The notes under the pieces: generated by a model | Database searches by the model: none | The model's input: only the letters and a program-made list of their open reading frames with translations | Told to the model about the DNA's origin: nothing | NCBI RefSeq assembly: GCF_019192965.1 | Contig: NZ_JAHTKU010000026.1 | Coordinates: 40,727-104,726, forward strand | Reading direction: 5' to 3' | Origin: Nocardioides daeguensis | Lineage (GTDB): Bacteria > Actinomycetota > Actinomycetes > Propionibacteriales > Nocardioidaceae | Length of the DNA stretch: 64,000 nt | Part shown: piece by piece, positions 42,197 through 50,057 of the stretch | How the letters are laid out: each line of letters starts with the position of its first letter | Position numbering within the stretch: position 1 is the stretch's first letter | Made by a program: the position numbers and the translations under genes

Positions 42197-42289
42197 CTCA
42201 TGACCGCGCACGGGGCCACCGGGAAGATTCTGAGTCACGCGAGTGACACTAGCCGGAGCGGGAGACAGATCCACGCGTTCGGCGCCACT

Positions 42290-42306
42290 GTTCGCCGACA
42301 GCAGAT
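42290..42306 (-). promoter_or_regulatory. ClgR-like operator upstream of clpP1
   Basis: GTTCGCCGACAGCAGAT resembles the CGCYNANRGCG-type ClgR box, with one base off (AGCAG for AGCGA). Lies 94-110 bp upstream of the clpP1 ATG in the 178-bp gap before the lipoprotein gene. ClgR activates clp operons in actinobacteria; this is a by-eye match only. Confidence 0.4.
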
Positions 42307-42416
42307 TCGCGATCGGCGCTCGATCCGGGCGCGATCCCCACGCGGTCCCCGATGTCGTCGCACCCCGCCGGTAGCCTGCCGGGAGCCGACTGTCCGCCGC
42401 GCTCCAGGAGGTCCCC

Positions 42417-43811
42417 ATGCCCGTGGCTTCACCCGCCGGGCGGTTCGTCGCCGTCGTGACCCTCATGGCCGGCCTGGGCCTGACCGGGTGCTCCGGCGAC
42501 GAGGACCCGGGCAGGAGCGGTCCGGGCAAGGCCGACGACACCCGTCCCCAGCCGGCGGCCGCCGTCCTCCACGAGCCGGGCACGACCTGGCAGCTCCAGG
42601 CCGACACGGTGGTTCCGGGAGGCCGGTTCGTGCCACTGACCCCCGTCGGCGACGACGAGGTCCCGCAGCCGTCGGGCGTGGTCGTCGGCGAGGTCCTCGT
42701 GACCGCCGTCGCCGGCCAGGGACCCGACGCCGAGCCGCTGCTGGTCGGCGTCTCCGGCGCCGGGAAGGTGCTCTGGCGCGGGCAGGGGTACGCCGGCTGC
42801 TGGTCGCCCGACGCCGCCGCGCTCTACTGCGTGCGAGGCGAGGCCCTGGTGCGCGTCGACGCCGAGACGGGCGGCGCCGGCCCCGGGGCCGCCGTGGCCG
42901 TCGCCCCGGGCAGCGCGCCGGTCCTCGACGACGGCGTCCTGTACGTCGTCACGAAGCCCCCGGGCGCCGACGAGACCGCCTACCCCCCGCCGTTCACGCT
43001 CTCCGCTCTCGACGCGGCCACGCTGAAGAGCGTCTGGCCGCCCGACGCCGGCGTGGCACCGCTGCGGGGCTTCGGGGCCGGCTCCCCCGCCCTCGACCTG
43101 AACGGCGACCACGTCTCGGTCGCCGCGTGGAAGGACTCACCGGACGGACAGCCGGACGCCACCCAGCTCGAGCTCGACCGGGCCACCGGCAAGCTGCTCG
43201 GCAGCACCCACCTCGGCAAGAGCTCCTTCCTCGAGCGCCCGTGGACCGTGCACCGCGGCTTCGGCAACGACAAGCTCGAGGTGCTCCTCGGCGACGAGGT
43301 CCAGCTCCGGCTGAAGGGCCAGCCCTGGGACACCCAGGACGACCGGATCGTCTCGACCGAGGGCCGGGTCGGCGTCGGCTCGACCCTCTACGACGCGACC
43401 ACCGGCCAGCCGGTCTGGGAGCGCGCCGACCTCGGCGACGAGCTCGACGGCTGGCGCTGGACGGCCGACCGCACCCAGGTCGCCGTGACCGGATACGACG
43501 CCAAGGCCGGCACCATGGCGACGACCTACCTCGACGCCGCGACGGGCACGACCCAGTGGACCGGCCCGGGCACCGACACCGCCCCCACCGAGACGCCCGA
43601 CGCCTTCCTCCAGGTCGCGACCGACCACGCCACGAGCTGGGCTGTGCAGGCCCTCGACCGCAGGACCGGCGACGTCGCGTGGTCGAAGGACGTCAGCGAG
43701 CTCGCCCGGGCCGGGTACGACGACGGCATCGCGCTCGGCGGGCCCTATGTCTCCCCCAGCGCCGTATGGGCGCTCGCTGCGACGACGCTGGTGGGCTACA
43801 CCGGGTTCTAG
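42417..43811 (+). CDS. Lipoprotein with PQQ-like beta-propeller
   Basis: 464 residues from ATG 42417 with AGGAGG upstream. Lipobox LTGC (Cys about 25, in LMAGLGLTGCSGDEDP). The remainder is a beta-propeller with repeated DAxTG-type blades (VDAETGGAGPG, LDRATGKLLGST, LYDATTGQPVWE, LDAATGTTQWTG, LDRRTGDVAWSK), like PQQ/quinoprotein-type folds without a recognisable cofactor site. Outer-face lipoprotein of unknown role. Its TAG stop is formed by the first bases of the MITE-like element at 43809. Confidence 0.82.
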   Translation: MPVASPAGRFVAVVTLMAGLGLTGCSGDEDPGRSGPGKADDTRPQPAAAVLHEPGTTWQLQADTVVPGGRFVPLTPVGDDEVPQPSGVVVGEVLVTAVAGQGPDAEPLLVGVSGAGKVLWRGQGYAGCWSPDAAALYCVRGEALVRVDAETGGAGPGAAVAVAPGSAPVLDDGVLYVVTKPPGADETAYPPPFTLSALDAATLKSVWPPDAGVAPLRGFGAGSPALDLNGDHVSVAAWKDSPDGQPDATQLELDRATGKLLGSTHLGKSSFLERPWTVHRGFGNDKLEVLLGDEVQLRLKGQPWDTQDDRIVSTEGRVGVGSTLYDATTGQPVWERADLGDELDGWRWTADRTQVAVTGYDAKAGTMATTYLDAATGTTQWTGPGTDTAPTETPDAFLQVATDHATSWAVQALDRRTGDVAWSKDVSELARAGYDDGIALGGPYVSPSAVWALAATTLVGYTGF

Positions 43812-43969
43812 GAGCCTGCTGAACAATCCGCGCGGCTGCGCGGCGCCGGGTGGAGCGTTCGCTGCGTTCGGCTCGGTTGAAGTGACCCGCCACGCCTGTC
43901 CTCGCCGCTCTGGCGACCGCACGCACCCGGCGTCGCTCGCGCCCGCCCGTCTTGTTCAGCAGGCTCCTA
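43809..43969. mobile_element. MITE-like element with 18-bp perfect terminal inverted repeats
   Basis: TAGGAGCCTGCTGAACAA (43809-43826) is repeated perfectly inverted at 43952-43969; 125 bp lie between, with further imperfect self-complementarity (GGCGCCGGGTG / CACCCGGCGTC). No ORF fits inside. The outermost TA on both sides could be a TA target duplication, as made by IS630/Tc1-type transposases. The outer three bases give the TAG stop codons of both convergent flanking genes. Confidence 0.7.
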
Positions 43970-44455
43970 GGCCTCGGCGGCGGCCTTGAGGCCCGCGACC
44001 GTGGTGGCCATGCCGGCCTCGAGCTCGTCGGCGTGGGCATCGGTGCCGCCGAGCAGGAGCGGCGCGACGACCCGGCTGCCGAGGCTCAGCGAGCGCGGCA
44101 CGGGCCGGCGGTGCACGACCCGGGTCCGGCCGGCGTCGGCGGGGTCCGCCTCGAGCTCCCAGACCCACTGGGCACCGCTGGACGGGGTGTCCCAGACCAG
44201 CCGGCGCTCGGGCGCCACGTCGGCCACCACCGAGCGGGTCGGCCACACGACGCCCTTGCGCCGGTTGATGCCGAGGTACCACTGGCCCACGCGCAGGCCG
44301 CCCCGCTTGAGCGGCACCATCCGTACCGTCTCGGGACTCCAGGCGGCCATCTGACCGAAGTCGGTCAGCAGCGCCCACACGTGCGCCACCGGCGCCTCGA
44401 TCACGGCCTCGGCGCGCAGCTCGCGCGCGGCTCTCGTCGTCATGGCGCTCATCAT
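43967..44455 (-). CDS. SRPBCC (START-like) domain protein
   Basis: 162 residues from ATG 44455; later in-frame ATGs at 44452 and 44443 are also possible. The fold's marks are RAEAVIEAPVAHVWALLTDF (about 14-33), GQMAAWSPETVRMVPLKRGG (about 34-53), VWDTPSSGAQWVWELEADPA (about 87-106) and the C-terminal amphipathic helix ending LKAAAEA. Polyketide-cyclase/START-like proteins bind hydrophobic ligands; the specific one is unknown. Ends at the MITE-like element. The esterase gene lies upstream in the same direction (75 bp). Confidence 0.82.
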   Translation of the reverse strand: MMSAMTTRAARELRAEAVIEAPVAHVWALLTDFGQMAAWSPETVRMVPLKRGGLRVGQWYLGINRRKGVVWPTRSVVADVAPERRLVWDTPSSGAQWVWELEADPADAGRTRVVHRRPVPRSLSLGSRVVAPLLLGGTDAHADELEAGMATTVAGLKAAAEA

Positions 44456-44530
44456 GGCCGCCCGCGGCGCTGCACCACCACCTCCCGCGGGAGGAGATGC
44501 CCCCTGGATGCCCCCGGCTGCTCCGGCTGC

Positions 44531-45700
44531 TCAGGCGAGCCAGCGGGCCAGCGCGGCATGGACCTCCGGGTGGTTGAGCAGCCCGAAGTGGTCGGTGCGG
44601 CCGAGGTGCAGCACCTCCGCGCCGGGGAACAGCTCGGTGCCACGACGGTCGCGGCCGACGGCCGAGCGGGGCGTGACGAGCAGGTCGCCGACGGTCTGTG
44701 CGACGGGGTGGCGCGCGGAGCGGGTCAGGGTGGCCGTGACGAGGCGGTAGCGCGCGTGCGGCAGGGGCGGTACGTCGTGGGCGAGGCCCTCGATCAGGTC
44801 GTGGATGCCCGGCGCCTGGCGGTCGATGACCCGACCGAGGGCGGCCACCTCGGGGACACGGGCGAGGGTGCGGCTGGCGTGGTCGGCGCCGACCGCGAAC
44901 CAGGAGCCGAGGTGCGGGGTGCCGAGGGTGACCACGTCGCTGACCAGGCGGGTCCAGGGCGCGGGCCCGTCGCCCTCGGCGACGACCGCCGAGGAGGCAC
45001 GCAGCACCAGGCCGCCGAGCGAGTGCCCGACGAGCGCGATCCGGGTGACCTCCGTCGGCCACGCGTCGACGAGGCGCTGCATCAGGGAGGCGAGCACGAC
45101 GCCGTTCTCGCGCAACGCGAGCCCGGTGTTGGCCCGCAGGTAGACGGGGGTCCAGCCGCGGGCGGCCAGGCTCTCGCCGTACGTCGACCCCAGGCGGTCG
45201 CGGTGCCGGCGCCAGTAGTCCTCGTTCTCGCACAGGCCGTGCAGGAACACGACGACCTGCCCCGTCGCGTCGGGGAAGGCGCCGGCCACCCCGCCGGCGG
45301 TGAGGGGGACGTCGCGGCCCTCGCGGCGCACGCCCATCTCGATGGCGAGCCGGGGCCGGTCGCGGCGCAGCTCCTCGCCGATCAGCCCGTTGACCGCGGC
45401 GTTGACGAACCGGCCGCGCGGCCCGTCCTCGAGGGCCGGTCCGGCCCCCGACTCACCGAGGCGCGCCAGTCCGCGGCTCGCGCCGCGCAAGGAGAGCCCC
45501 ACGGCGCCGTACACGAGGCCGGCGACGCCGCGGTGCAGCACTTCGACAGGCACGGCGGCGGGCCCGACGCTGCGGCGGGCGACGCCGTGGGCGCGGCGGG
45601 CGATCGCCTGGTGGGTGTCGCGGGCGGTCGTCACGACCAGGTCGTCGACGACGGCGGTGGCCAGGGCCAGGGCGTCGACGACGGTCGGGACAGTGGTCAT
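44531..45700 (-). CDS. Alpha/beta-hydrolase (lipase/esterase, PGAP1-like)
   Basis: 389 residues from ATG 45700. The alpha/beta hydrolase core starts QVVVFLHGLCENEDYW (about 143-158), with nucleophile elbow IALVGHSLGGLVLRAS (about 217-232, GxSxG) and C-terminal TDHFGLLNHPEVHAALARWL carrying the catalytic His (about 370-389). An extra N-terminal ~130 residues of unknown fold lies before the core. No signal peptide. A perfect palindrome lies 19-42 bp before the start. Substrate unknown; a lipid or wax ester is plausible. Confidence 0.85.
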   Translation of the reverse strand: MTTVPTVVDALALATAVVDDLVVTTARDTHQAIARRAHGVARRSVGPAAVPVEVLHRGVAGLVYGAVGLSLRGASRGLARLGESGAGPALEDGPRGRFVNAAVNGLIGEELRRDRPRLAIEMGVRREGRDVPLTAGGVAGAFPDATGQVVVFLHGLCENEDYWRRHRDRLGSTYGESLAARGWTPVYLRANTGLALRENGVVLASLMQRLVDAWPTEVTRIALVGHSLGGLVLRASSAVVAEGDGPAPWTRLVSDVVTLGTPHLGSWFAVGADHASRTLARVPEVAALGRVIDRQAPGIHDLIEGLAHDVPPLPHARYRLVTATLTRSARHPVAQTVGDLLVTPRSAVGRDRRGTELFPGAEVLHLGRTDHFGLLNHPEVHAALARWLA

Positions 45701-45718
45701 GGCGGACAGGCTAGCCCG

Positions 45719-45742
45719 TTGAGTGCACATGCGTGCACTCAA
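45719..45742 (-). promoter_or_regulatory. 24-bp palindrome upstream of esterase gene
   Basis: TTGAGTGCAC / GTGCACTCAA, perfect 10-bp arms with a 4-nt centre (GC..AT), 19-42 bp before the ATG at 45700. In this position it would cover the -10 to -35 region of a leaderless transcript: probable operator. Confidence 0.55.
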
Positions 45743-45777
45743 CGGTTCGCGTGCACCGCCCCCAGCGGACCGCAACG

Positions 45778-45814
45778 CCGCGGCCCCCGACGTGGTGCAC
45801 GTCGGGGGCCGCGG
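45778..45814 (-). terminator. Terminator of tig
   Basis: Perfect 17-bp stem CCGCGGCCCCCGACGTG / CACGTCGGGGGCCGCGG with a 3-nt loop, 19 bp beyond the trigger-factor stop. Confidence 0.85.
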
Positions 45815-45833
45815 AACGGGACAGCGGTGAGGA

Positions 45834-47225
45834 TCAGGCCTCGGCGGGGGCCTCGGTCTCCTCGGCGGCAGGCTCGTCGGCCTCGTCGGCGGGCTCGCCG
45901 ATGGTGCCGTCGGCCTGCAGGTTCTTCAGCTCGACGACGTTGCCGGCGGCGTCCTTGACGGTCGCGCCCTCGACGAGCAGCTGCAGCGCCTTGCCGCGGC
46001 GGATCTCCTGGACCAGCTCGGGCACGTGGTTGTGCTCGAACATGTGGTTCACGAACTCCTGCGGGTCCTGACCGGACTGCTGGGCGCGGCGGATCATGTG
46101 CTGGGTCAGCTCGCCCTGGTCGACACCCATCTCCTCCTTGTCGGCGATGGCGTCGAGGAGGAACTGCGCGGCGACGGCGTCACGGACCCGGCGCTCGAGG
46201 TCGGCCTCGAACTCCTCCTGGGTCTGCTTCTCGTCCTCGAGGTACTTCTCGAGGGTCATGCCGGCGAACTGGAGCTGCTGCTCGAGGTTGGCCCGGCGAG
46301 CGTTGAGCTCCTCGGTGACCATGGTGTCGGGCAGCGGGATCTCGACCTTCTCGAGGAGGGCCTCGAGGACGGCGTCGCGGGCGGCGGCGGCCTGCTCGAG
46401 GCGCTTGCCGCGGGTGAGGCGCTCGCGGACGTCGTCGCGCAGCTCGTCGAGGGTGTCGAACTCCGAGGCCTCCTGGGCGAACTCGTCGTCGAGCTCCGGG
46501 AGCTCCTGCTCCTGGACCTGGGTCACCTTGACGGCCACCTCGACGTCCTGGCCCACCATGTCGCCGGAGACGAGCTGGGTGGTGAAGGTCTTCTCCTCGT
46601 CGACCGACATGCCGGCCAGGGCCTCGTCGAGACCGTCGATCATGCCGCCGTTGCCGACCTTGTAGGAGAAGCCGGAGATCTCGGCGCCCTCGACGACCTC
46701 GCCGTCGTTGGTGGCGACCAGGTCGATGACGACGAAGTCGCCGTCCTGGGCCGCGCGCTCGACGTCGATCAGGGTGCCGAAGCGCTCACGGAGCGCGTCG
46801 ACCTGCTCGGCGACATCCTCGTCGGAGACCGCGAGGTCCTCGACCGAGGCCTCGATGCCGTCGTACGCCGGCACCTCGAACTCGGGCTTCACGTCGACCT
46901 CGGCGGTGAACTCGAGCCCGTCGTTGTCCTCGAACTTCGTCACCTCGATGTCCGGCTGGGCCAGCGGGGTGAGGTTGTTCTCCTGGAGCGCCTCGACGTA
47001 GGCCTTCGGCAGCACGTCGTTGACGGCCTCGTCGAGGACCACGCCGCGGCCGACCTGGCGGTCGATGACCTGCGGCGGGACCTTGCCACGGCGGAAGCCG
47101 GGGACGTTGATCTGCTTCGCGATCTTCTGGTACGCCGCGTCGAGGCTCGGCTTGAGCTCCTCGAAGGGCACCTCGACGGTCAGCTTGGCCCGGGTCGGGC
47201 TCAAGGTCTCGACGGCGCTCTTCAC
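45834..47225 (-). CDS. tig: Trigger factor
   Basis: 463 residues from a GTG at 47225 (VKSAVETLSPTRAKLTVEVP), the normal start of actinobacterial Tig; the longer upstream frame runs into the tRNA region. Ribosome-binding signature GFRRGKVP (about 42-49, GFRxGxxP), PPIase domain near 150-235, C-terminal helical arms, and an acidic Ala/Glu-rich tail (DEADEPAAEETEAPAEA). It chaperones nascent chains and cooperates in the same protein-quality network as ClpXP. Two tRNA genes lie just upstream on the same strand. Confidence 0.96.
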   Translation of the reverse strand: MKSAVETLSPTRAKLTVEVPFEELKPSLDAAYQKIAKQINVPGFRRGKVPPQVIDRQVGRGVVLDEAVNDVLPKAYVEALQENNLTPLAQPDIEVTKFEDNDGLEFTAEVDVKPEFEVPAYDGIEASVEDLAVSDEDVAEQVDALRERFGTLIDVERAAQDGDFVVIDLVATNDGEVVEGAEISGFSYKVGNGGMIDGLDEALAGMSVDEEKTFTTQLVSGDMVGQDVEVAVKVTQVQEQELPELDDEFAQEASEFDTLDELRDDVRERLTRGKRLEQAAAARDAVLEALLEKVEIPLPDTMVTEELNARRANLEQQLQFAGMTLEKYLEDEKQTQEEFEADLERRVRDAVAAQFLLDAIADKEEMGVDQGELTQHMIRRAQQSGQDPQEFVNHMFEHNHVPELVQEIRRGKALQLLVEGATVKDAAGNVVELKNLQADGTIGEPADEADEPAAEETEAPAEA

Positions 47226-47291
47226 AGGTGTTCTCCTACTGGTCTGGGGATGGTGCACGGGCCACGAGGGCCCGCCGATCGGGGCGATCTG

Positions 47292-47364
47292 TCGGGGCGA
47301 CAGGACTCGAACCTGCGGTCTCCTGCTCCCAAAGCAGGCGCGCTAGCCACTACGCTACGCCCCG
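47292..47364 (-). tRNA. tRNA-Pro (TGG)
   Basis: Acceptor stem CGGGGCG / CGCCCCG, discriminator A, anticodon stem-loop CTGC-TTTGGGA-GCAG with anticodon TGG, T-arm with GGTTCGAGTCC. 73 nt without encoded CCA. Confidence 0.93.
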
Positions 47365-47403
47365 CGGAACGGCCCGGCGCTGGGGTGGCCGGGCCGCACT
47401 TCG

Positions 47404-47474
47404 AGGGGATGACGGGAATCGAACCCGCGTAATCAGTTTGGAAGACTGAGGCTCTACCATTGAGCTACATCCCC
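47404..47474 (-). tRNA. tRNA-Gly (TCC)
   Basis: Acceptor GGGGATG / CATCCCC, D-arm AGCTCAATGGTAGAGC, anticodon arm TCAGT-CTTCCAA-ACTGA with anticodon TCC, T-arm GGGTTCGATTCCC. 71 nt, CCA not encoded. Lies 39 bp upstream of tRNA-Pro on the same strand. Confidence 0.94.
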
Positions 47475-47550
47475 GACCGGTCGCAGCCACGCTCACGCAC
47501 GGCTGGAGACCACGCGCAATCGTGCCACACGCACACGCGCCTACCCCAAC

Positions 47551-48597
47551 TCAGGGGCGCCGGTGGACCACCAGCAGCGCCCGGTCGTCGTCGGGCGAGC
47601 CGACCGCGGCGACGAGCCGCCGGGCCAGGCCGTCCCACGACCCGCGCAGCAGCGACTCGGCCTGCCCCATCATGTGGTCGATGCCCAGGTCGATGTCGCG
47701 ACGCGGCTCCTCGACCATGCCGTCGGTGTAGAGCAGCAGGCTGTCACCGGGCGCGAGACGGCCGCGGTGGCAGCCGAACTCGGCCTCGTCGACGATGCCG
47801 AGGACCGGGCCGTCGGGACGCAGCGGCTTCCAGCGCCCGGAGCCGGCCTCGCGCTGCACGGCCGGCGGATGGCCGGCGGAGCGCAGCTCGAAGTCGCCGG
47901 TGCCGAGGTCGACCGAGACGTGGACCGCGGTCGCGAAGCCCTCTTCCCAGGCGCGCTGGAGCAGGTAGTCGTTGGCTGCCGGGAAGAAGCGCTCCGGAGG
48001 CAGCGCGGCGACCAGGCCGCCCATCGCGCCGGACAGCTGGAGGGCCCGGGTGCCGGCAGCCTCGCCCTTGCCGGACACGTCGACGACCACCAGCTCCACC
48101 CGGCGGCCGCGGTCGCTGGCGGTGGCGACCACGAAGTCCCCGGCGAACGGCGACCCCCCGGCCGACGACAGCGCCGACTGCACCAGCCACTCGGCTGGGA
48201 GCTGCGGGATCTCCCCCTGCGCCAGGATCCGGTCGCGCAGGTCGACGAGCATCGACTGGCCGCGGATCGGGCCGACCCCGATGTGGTCGCGGCGCAGGGA
48301 CAGCAGGATCACCAGGACCGCCAGGCCGTACATCACGCCCAGGGCGACGACGACCCGCACCTCGTAGGGGTCCTGCAGGACCGCGGCGGCGGTGAGCGCG
48401 ACCATGATGAAGGCCGCGAACCAGCGCAGCACCCGGTTGCTCAGGAACAGGATGCCGAGCACCAGCGGCAGGAACACCAGGTTGACCGGTACGTCGGCCG
48501 GCAGGATCGCGATCGCGACCACGACCGCCGAGGCGAAGAGCGCGAGCAGGCTGGCGATCACGATGTCGGAGCGCGCTGCGCGAAGGCGCCGGATCAT
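47551..48597 (-). CDS. Membrane-anchored SpoIIE-type PP2C phosphatase
   Basis: 348 residues from ATG 48597. Four hydrophobic helices in the first ~100 residues (IVIASLLALFASAVVVAIAI, LVFLPLVLGILFLSNRVL and others), a linker, then a SpoIIE/PP2C domain: PFAGDFVVATASDRGRRVEL, VVDVSGKGEAAGTRALQLSG (about 172-191), SLLLYTDGMVEEPRRDIDLG (about 289-308) and DDRALLVVHR. The metal-binding Asp residues are conserved. Such phosphatases act on anti-sigma-factor antagonists; no STAS or anti-sigma gene is adjacent. Its start overlaps the nei stop by 4 bp. Confidence 0.88.
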   Translation of the reverse strand: MIRRLRAARSDIVIASLLALFASAVVVAIAILPADVPVNLVFLPLVLGILFLSNRVLRWFAAFIMVALTAAAVLQDPYEVRVVVALGVMYGLAVLVILLSLRRDHIGVGPIRGQSMLVDLRDRILAQGEIPQLPAEWLVQSALSSAGGSPFAGDFVVATASDRGRRVELVVVDVSGKGEAAGTRALQLSGAMGGLVAALPPERFFPAANDYLLQRAWEEGFATAVHVSVDLGTGDFELRSAGHPPAVQREAGSGRWKPLRPDGPVLGIVDEAEFGCHRGRLAPGDSLLLYTDGMVEEPRRDIDLGIDHMMGQAESLLRGSWDGLARRLVAAVGSPDDDRALLVVHRRP

Positions 48598-49430
48598 CGT
48601 GCCGCCCGGGAGCGGAAGACCGGTTGGCAGCGCGCGCACCAGAACAGGTTGCGGCCGCCGAGGACCTCGGTGCGCACCTTGCTCCCGCAGACGTGGCAGG
48701 CCTGGCCGGTGCGCCGGTAGACGTAGACCTCGCCGCCGTGGTCGTCGACCCGCGGCGCACGGCCCATGGCCTCCGGGGTGTGCTCGGGCCGGACGGTGTC
48801 GATCCGCCCGGTGCGCACGCCCTGCGCCATCAGCACGACGAGATCGTCCCAGATCGCGCTCCACTGCGTACGGCGAAGCGTGCGACCCGGGCGCAGGGGG
48901 TGGATGCGCTGGCGGAACAGCACCTCGGCCCGGTAGACGTTCCCGACGCCGGCCAGGACGGTCTGGTCCATGAGCAGGGTGCCGATCGGTGCGCTGCTAC
49001 GGGAGACCCGGGCCCACGCCCGCTCGGGGTCGGCATCCTCGCGCAGCGGGTCCGGGCCTGCCTTCGCGGCGACGGCCGCGCGCTCCGCCCCCGTGACGAG
49101 CGCACAGGTCGTGGCACCGCGCAGGTCGGCGTACGCACCGGGGCGGGCCAGGCGCAGCCGCACCTGCCCCACCGGCAGCGGGATCTCGGCGACGCCGTCG
49201 CGGACGTCGAAGGTGCCGTACAGCCCGAGGTGGACGTGGACGAACCGGTCGCCCTCGAACCGGATGAACAGCTGCTTGCCCCAGGCCTCGGCATCGACGA
49301 GCAGGGCGCCGTCGAGCTGCGCGGCCGACTCGGCGAAGCGGCCTTGCGGGCTGCCGACCCGGACGCGGCTCCCCCCGAAGACCGCGGTGATCTCGCCGGC
49401 GAGACGATGGAGGGTGTGCCCCTCAGGCAT
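48594..49430 (-). CDS. nei: Fpg/Nei-family DNA glycosylase
   Basis: 278 residues, ATG 49430 overlapping the rpiB stop by one base. Starts MPEGHTLHRLAGEITAVFGG, so after Met removal Pro and Glu form the catalytic N-terminus (PEGHT is Nei-type, PELPE would be Fpg). VHVHLGLYGTF, the H2TH region (MDQTVLAGVGNVYRAEVLFR, about 171-190) and a zinc finger CHVCGSKVRTEVLGGRNLFW plus CARC are intact. Base-excision repair of oxidised bases; closest in style to mycobacterial Nei2/Nei1. Middle gene of the coupled rpiB-nei-phosphatase operon. Confidence 0.92.
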   Translation of the reverse strand: MPEGHTLHRLAGEITAVFGGSRVRVGSPQGRFAESAAQLDGALLVDAEAWGKQLFIRFEGDRFVHVHLGLYGTFDVRDGVAEIPLPVGQVRLRLARPGAYADLRGATTCALVTGAERAAVAAKAGPDPLREDADPERAWARVSRSSAPIGTLLMDQTVLAGVGNVYRAEVLFRQRIHPLRPGRTLRRTQWSAIWDDLVVLMAQGVRTGRIDTVRPEHTPEAMGRAPRVDDHGGEVYVYRRTGQACHVCGSKVRTEVLGGRNLFWCARCQPVFRSRAAR

Positions 49431-49936
49431 CAGTCCTGGCCGTGCCCGAGCGCCGACTCGGGCAGGGGCGGCAGGTCGCCGGTCGTCTCGTACGACGCCA
49501 GCTGGCCGATGCGGCGCACGTGGCGCTCGTCGCCGGGGAACGGGGTGGCCAGGAAGACCTCGACGAGACGCGTCATCTCCTCGAGGGTGTGCATCCGGCC
49601 GCCGACCGCGACGACCCAGGCGTCGTTGTGCTCGCGCGCCAGGGTGGCGGTCTCCTCGGACCAGGCGAGCGCGGCCCGGATGCCCTTCACCTTGTTGGCC
49701 GCGATCTGCTCGCCGTTGCCGGAGCCGCCGATCACGACGCCGAGGCTGTCGAGGCCCTGCTCGCGGTCGGCGGCGACGCCCTCGGCCGCACGCAGGCAGA
49801 AGACCGGGTAGTCGTCGAGCGCGTCGTAGACGAACGGGCCGTGGTCGACCGGCTCGTAGCCGTGCTCGGTCAGCCAGCCGATCAAGTGGGACTTGAGCTC
49901 GAGGCCGGCGTGGTCGCAGCCGAGGTGAACGCGCAT
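49430..49936 (-). CDS. rpiB: Ribose-5-phosphate isomerase B
   Basis: 168 residues from ATG 49936 (MRVHLGCDHAGLELKSHLIG); an ATG three codons earlier has a weak GAGAGA site and cannot be excluded. Signatures: DHAGLELK (8-15), DYPVFCLRAAEGVA (42-55) and GVVIGGSGNGEQIAANKVKG (about 66-85), AREHNDAWVVAVGGRM. Interconverts ribose 5-phosphate and ribulose 5-phosphate in the pentose phosphate pathway. First gene of a three-gene operon with overlapping stops and starts. Confidence 0.93.
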   Translation of the reverse strand: MRVHLGCDHAGLELKSHLIGWLTEHGYEPVDHGPFVYDALDDYPVFCLRAAEGVAADREQGLDSLGVVIGGSGNGEQIAANKVKGIRAALAWSEETATLAREHNDAWVVAVGGRMHTLEEMTRLVEVFLATPFPGDERHVRRIGQLASYETTGDLPPLPESALGHGQD

Positions 49937-49991
49937 GGGCGCCATTCTCTCAGGAGTCCGGCGCCAGGCCGGCGGGGGGCGGGCTCGAGCT

Positions 49992-50054
49992 CCGCACCCC
50001 ATGCGAATTGGTCGTCATTTCGCGCATATCGCGACCAATTCGGATGGGGTGCGG
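49992..50054. terminator. Long inverted repeat downstream of the disulfide reductase gene
   Basis: 23-bp arms CCGCACCCCATGCGAATTGG... / ...CCAATTCGGATGGGGTGCGG with a single mismatch, around a 15-17-nt centre, ending 4 bp before the stop of the gene at 50058. An AT-containing lower stem (GAATTGG) is unusual here. Probable terminator for that gene; it also lies upstream of rpiB (55 bp before its ATG) and could shape that promoter. Confidence 0.65.
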
Positions 50055-50057
50055 GGA

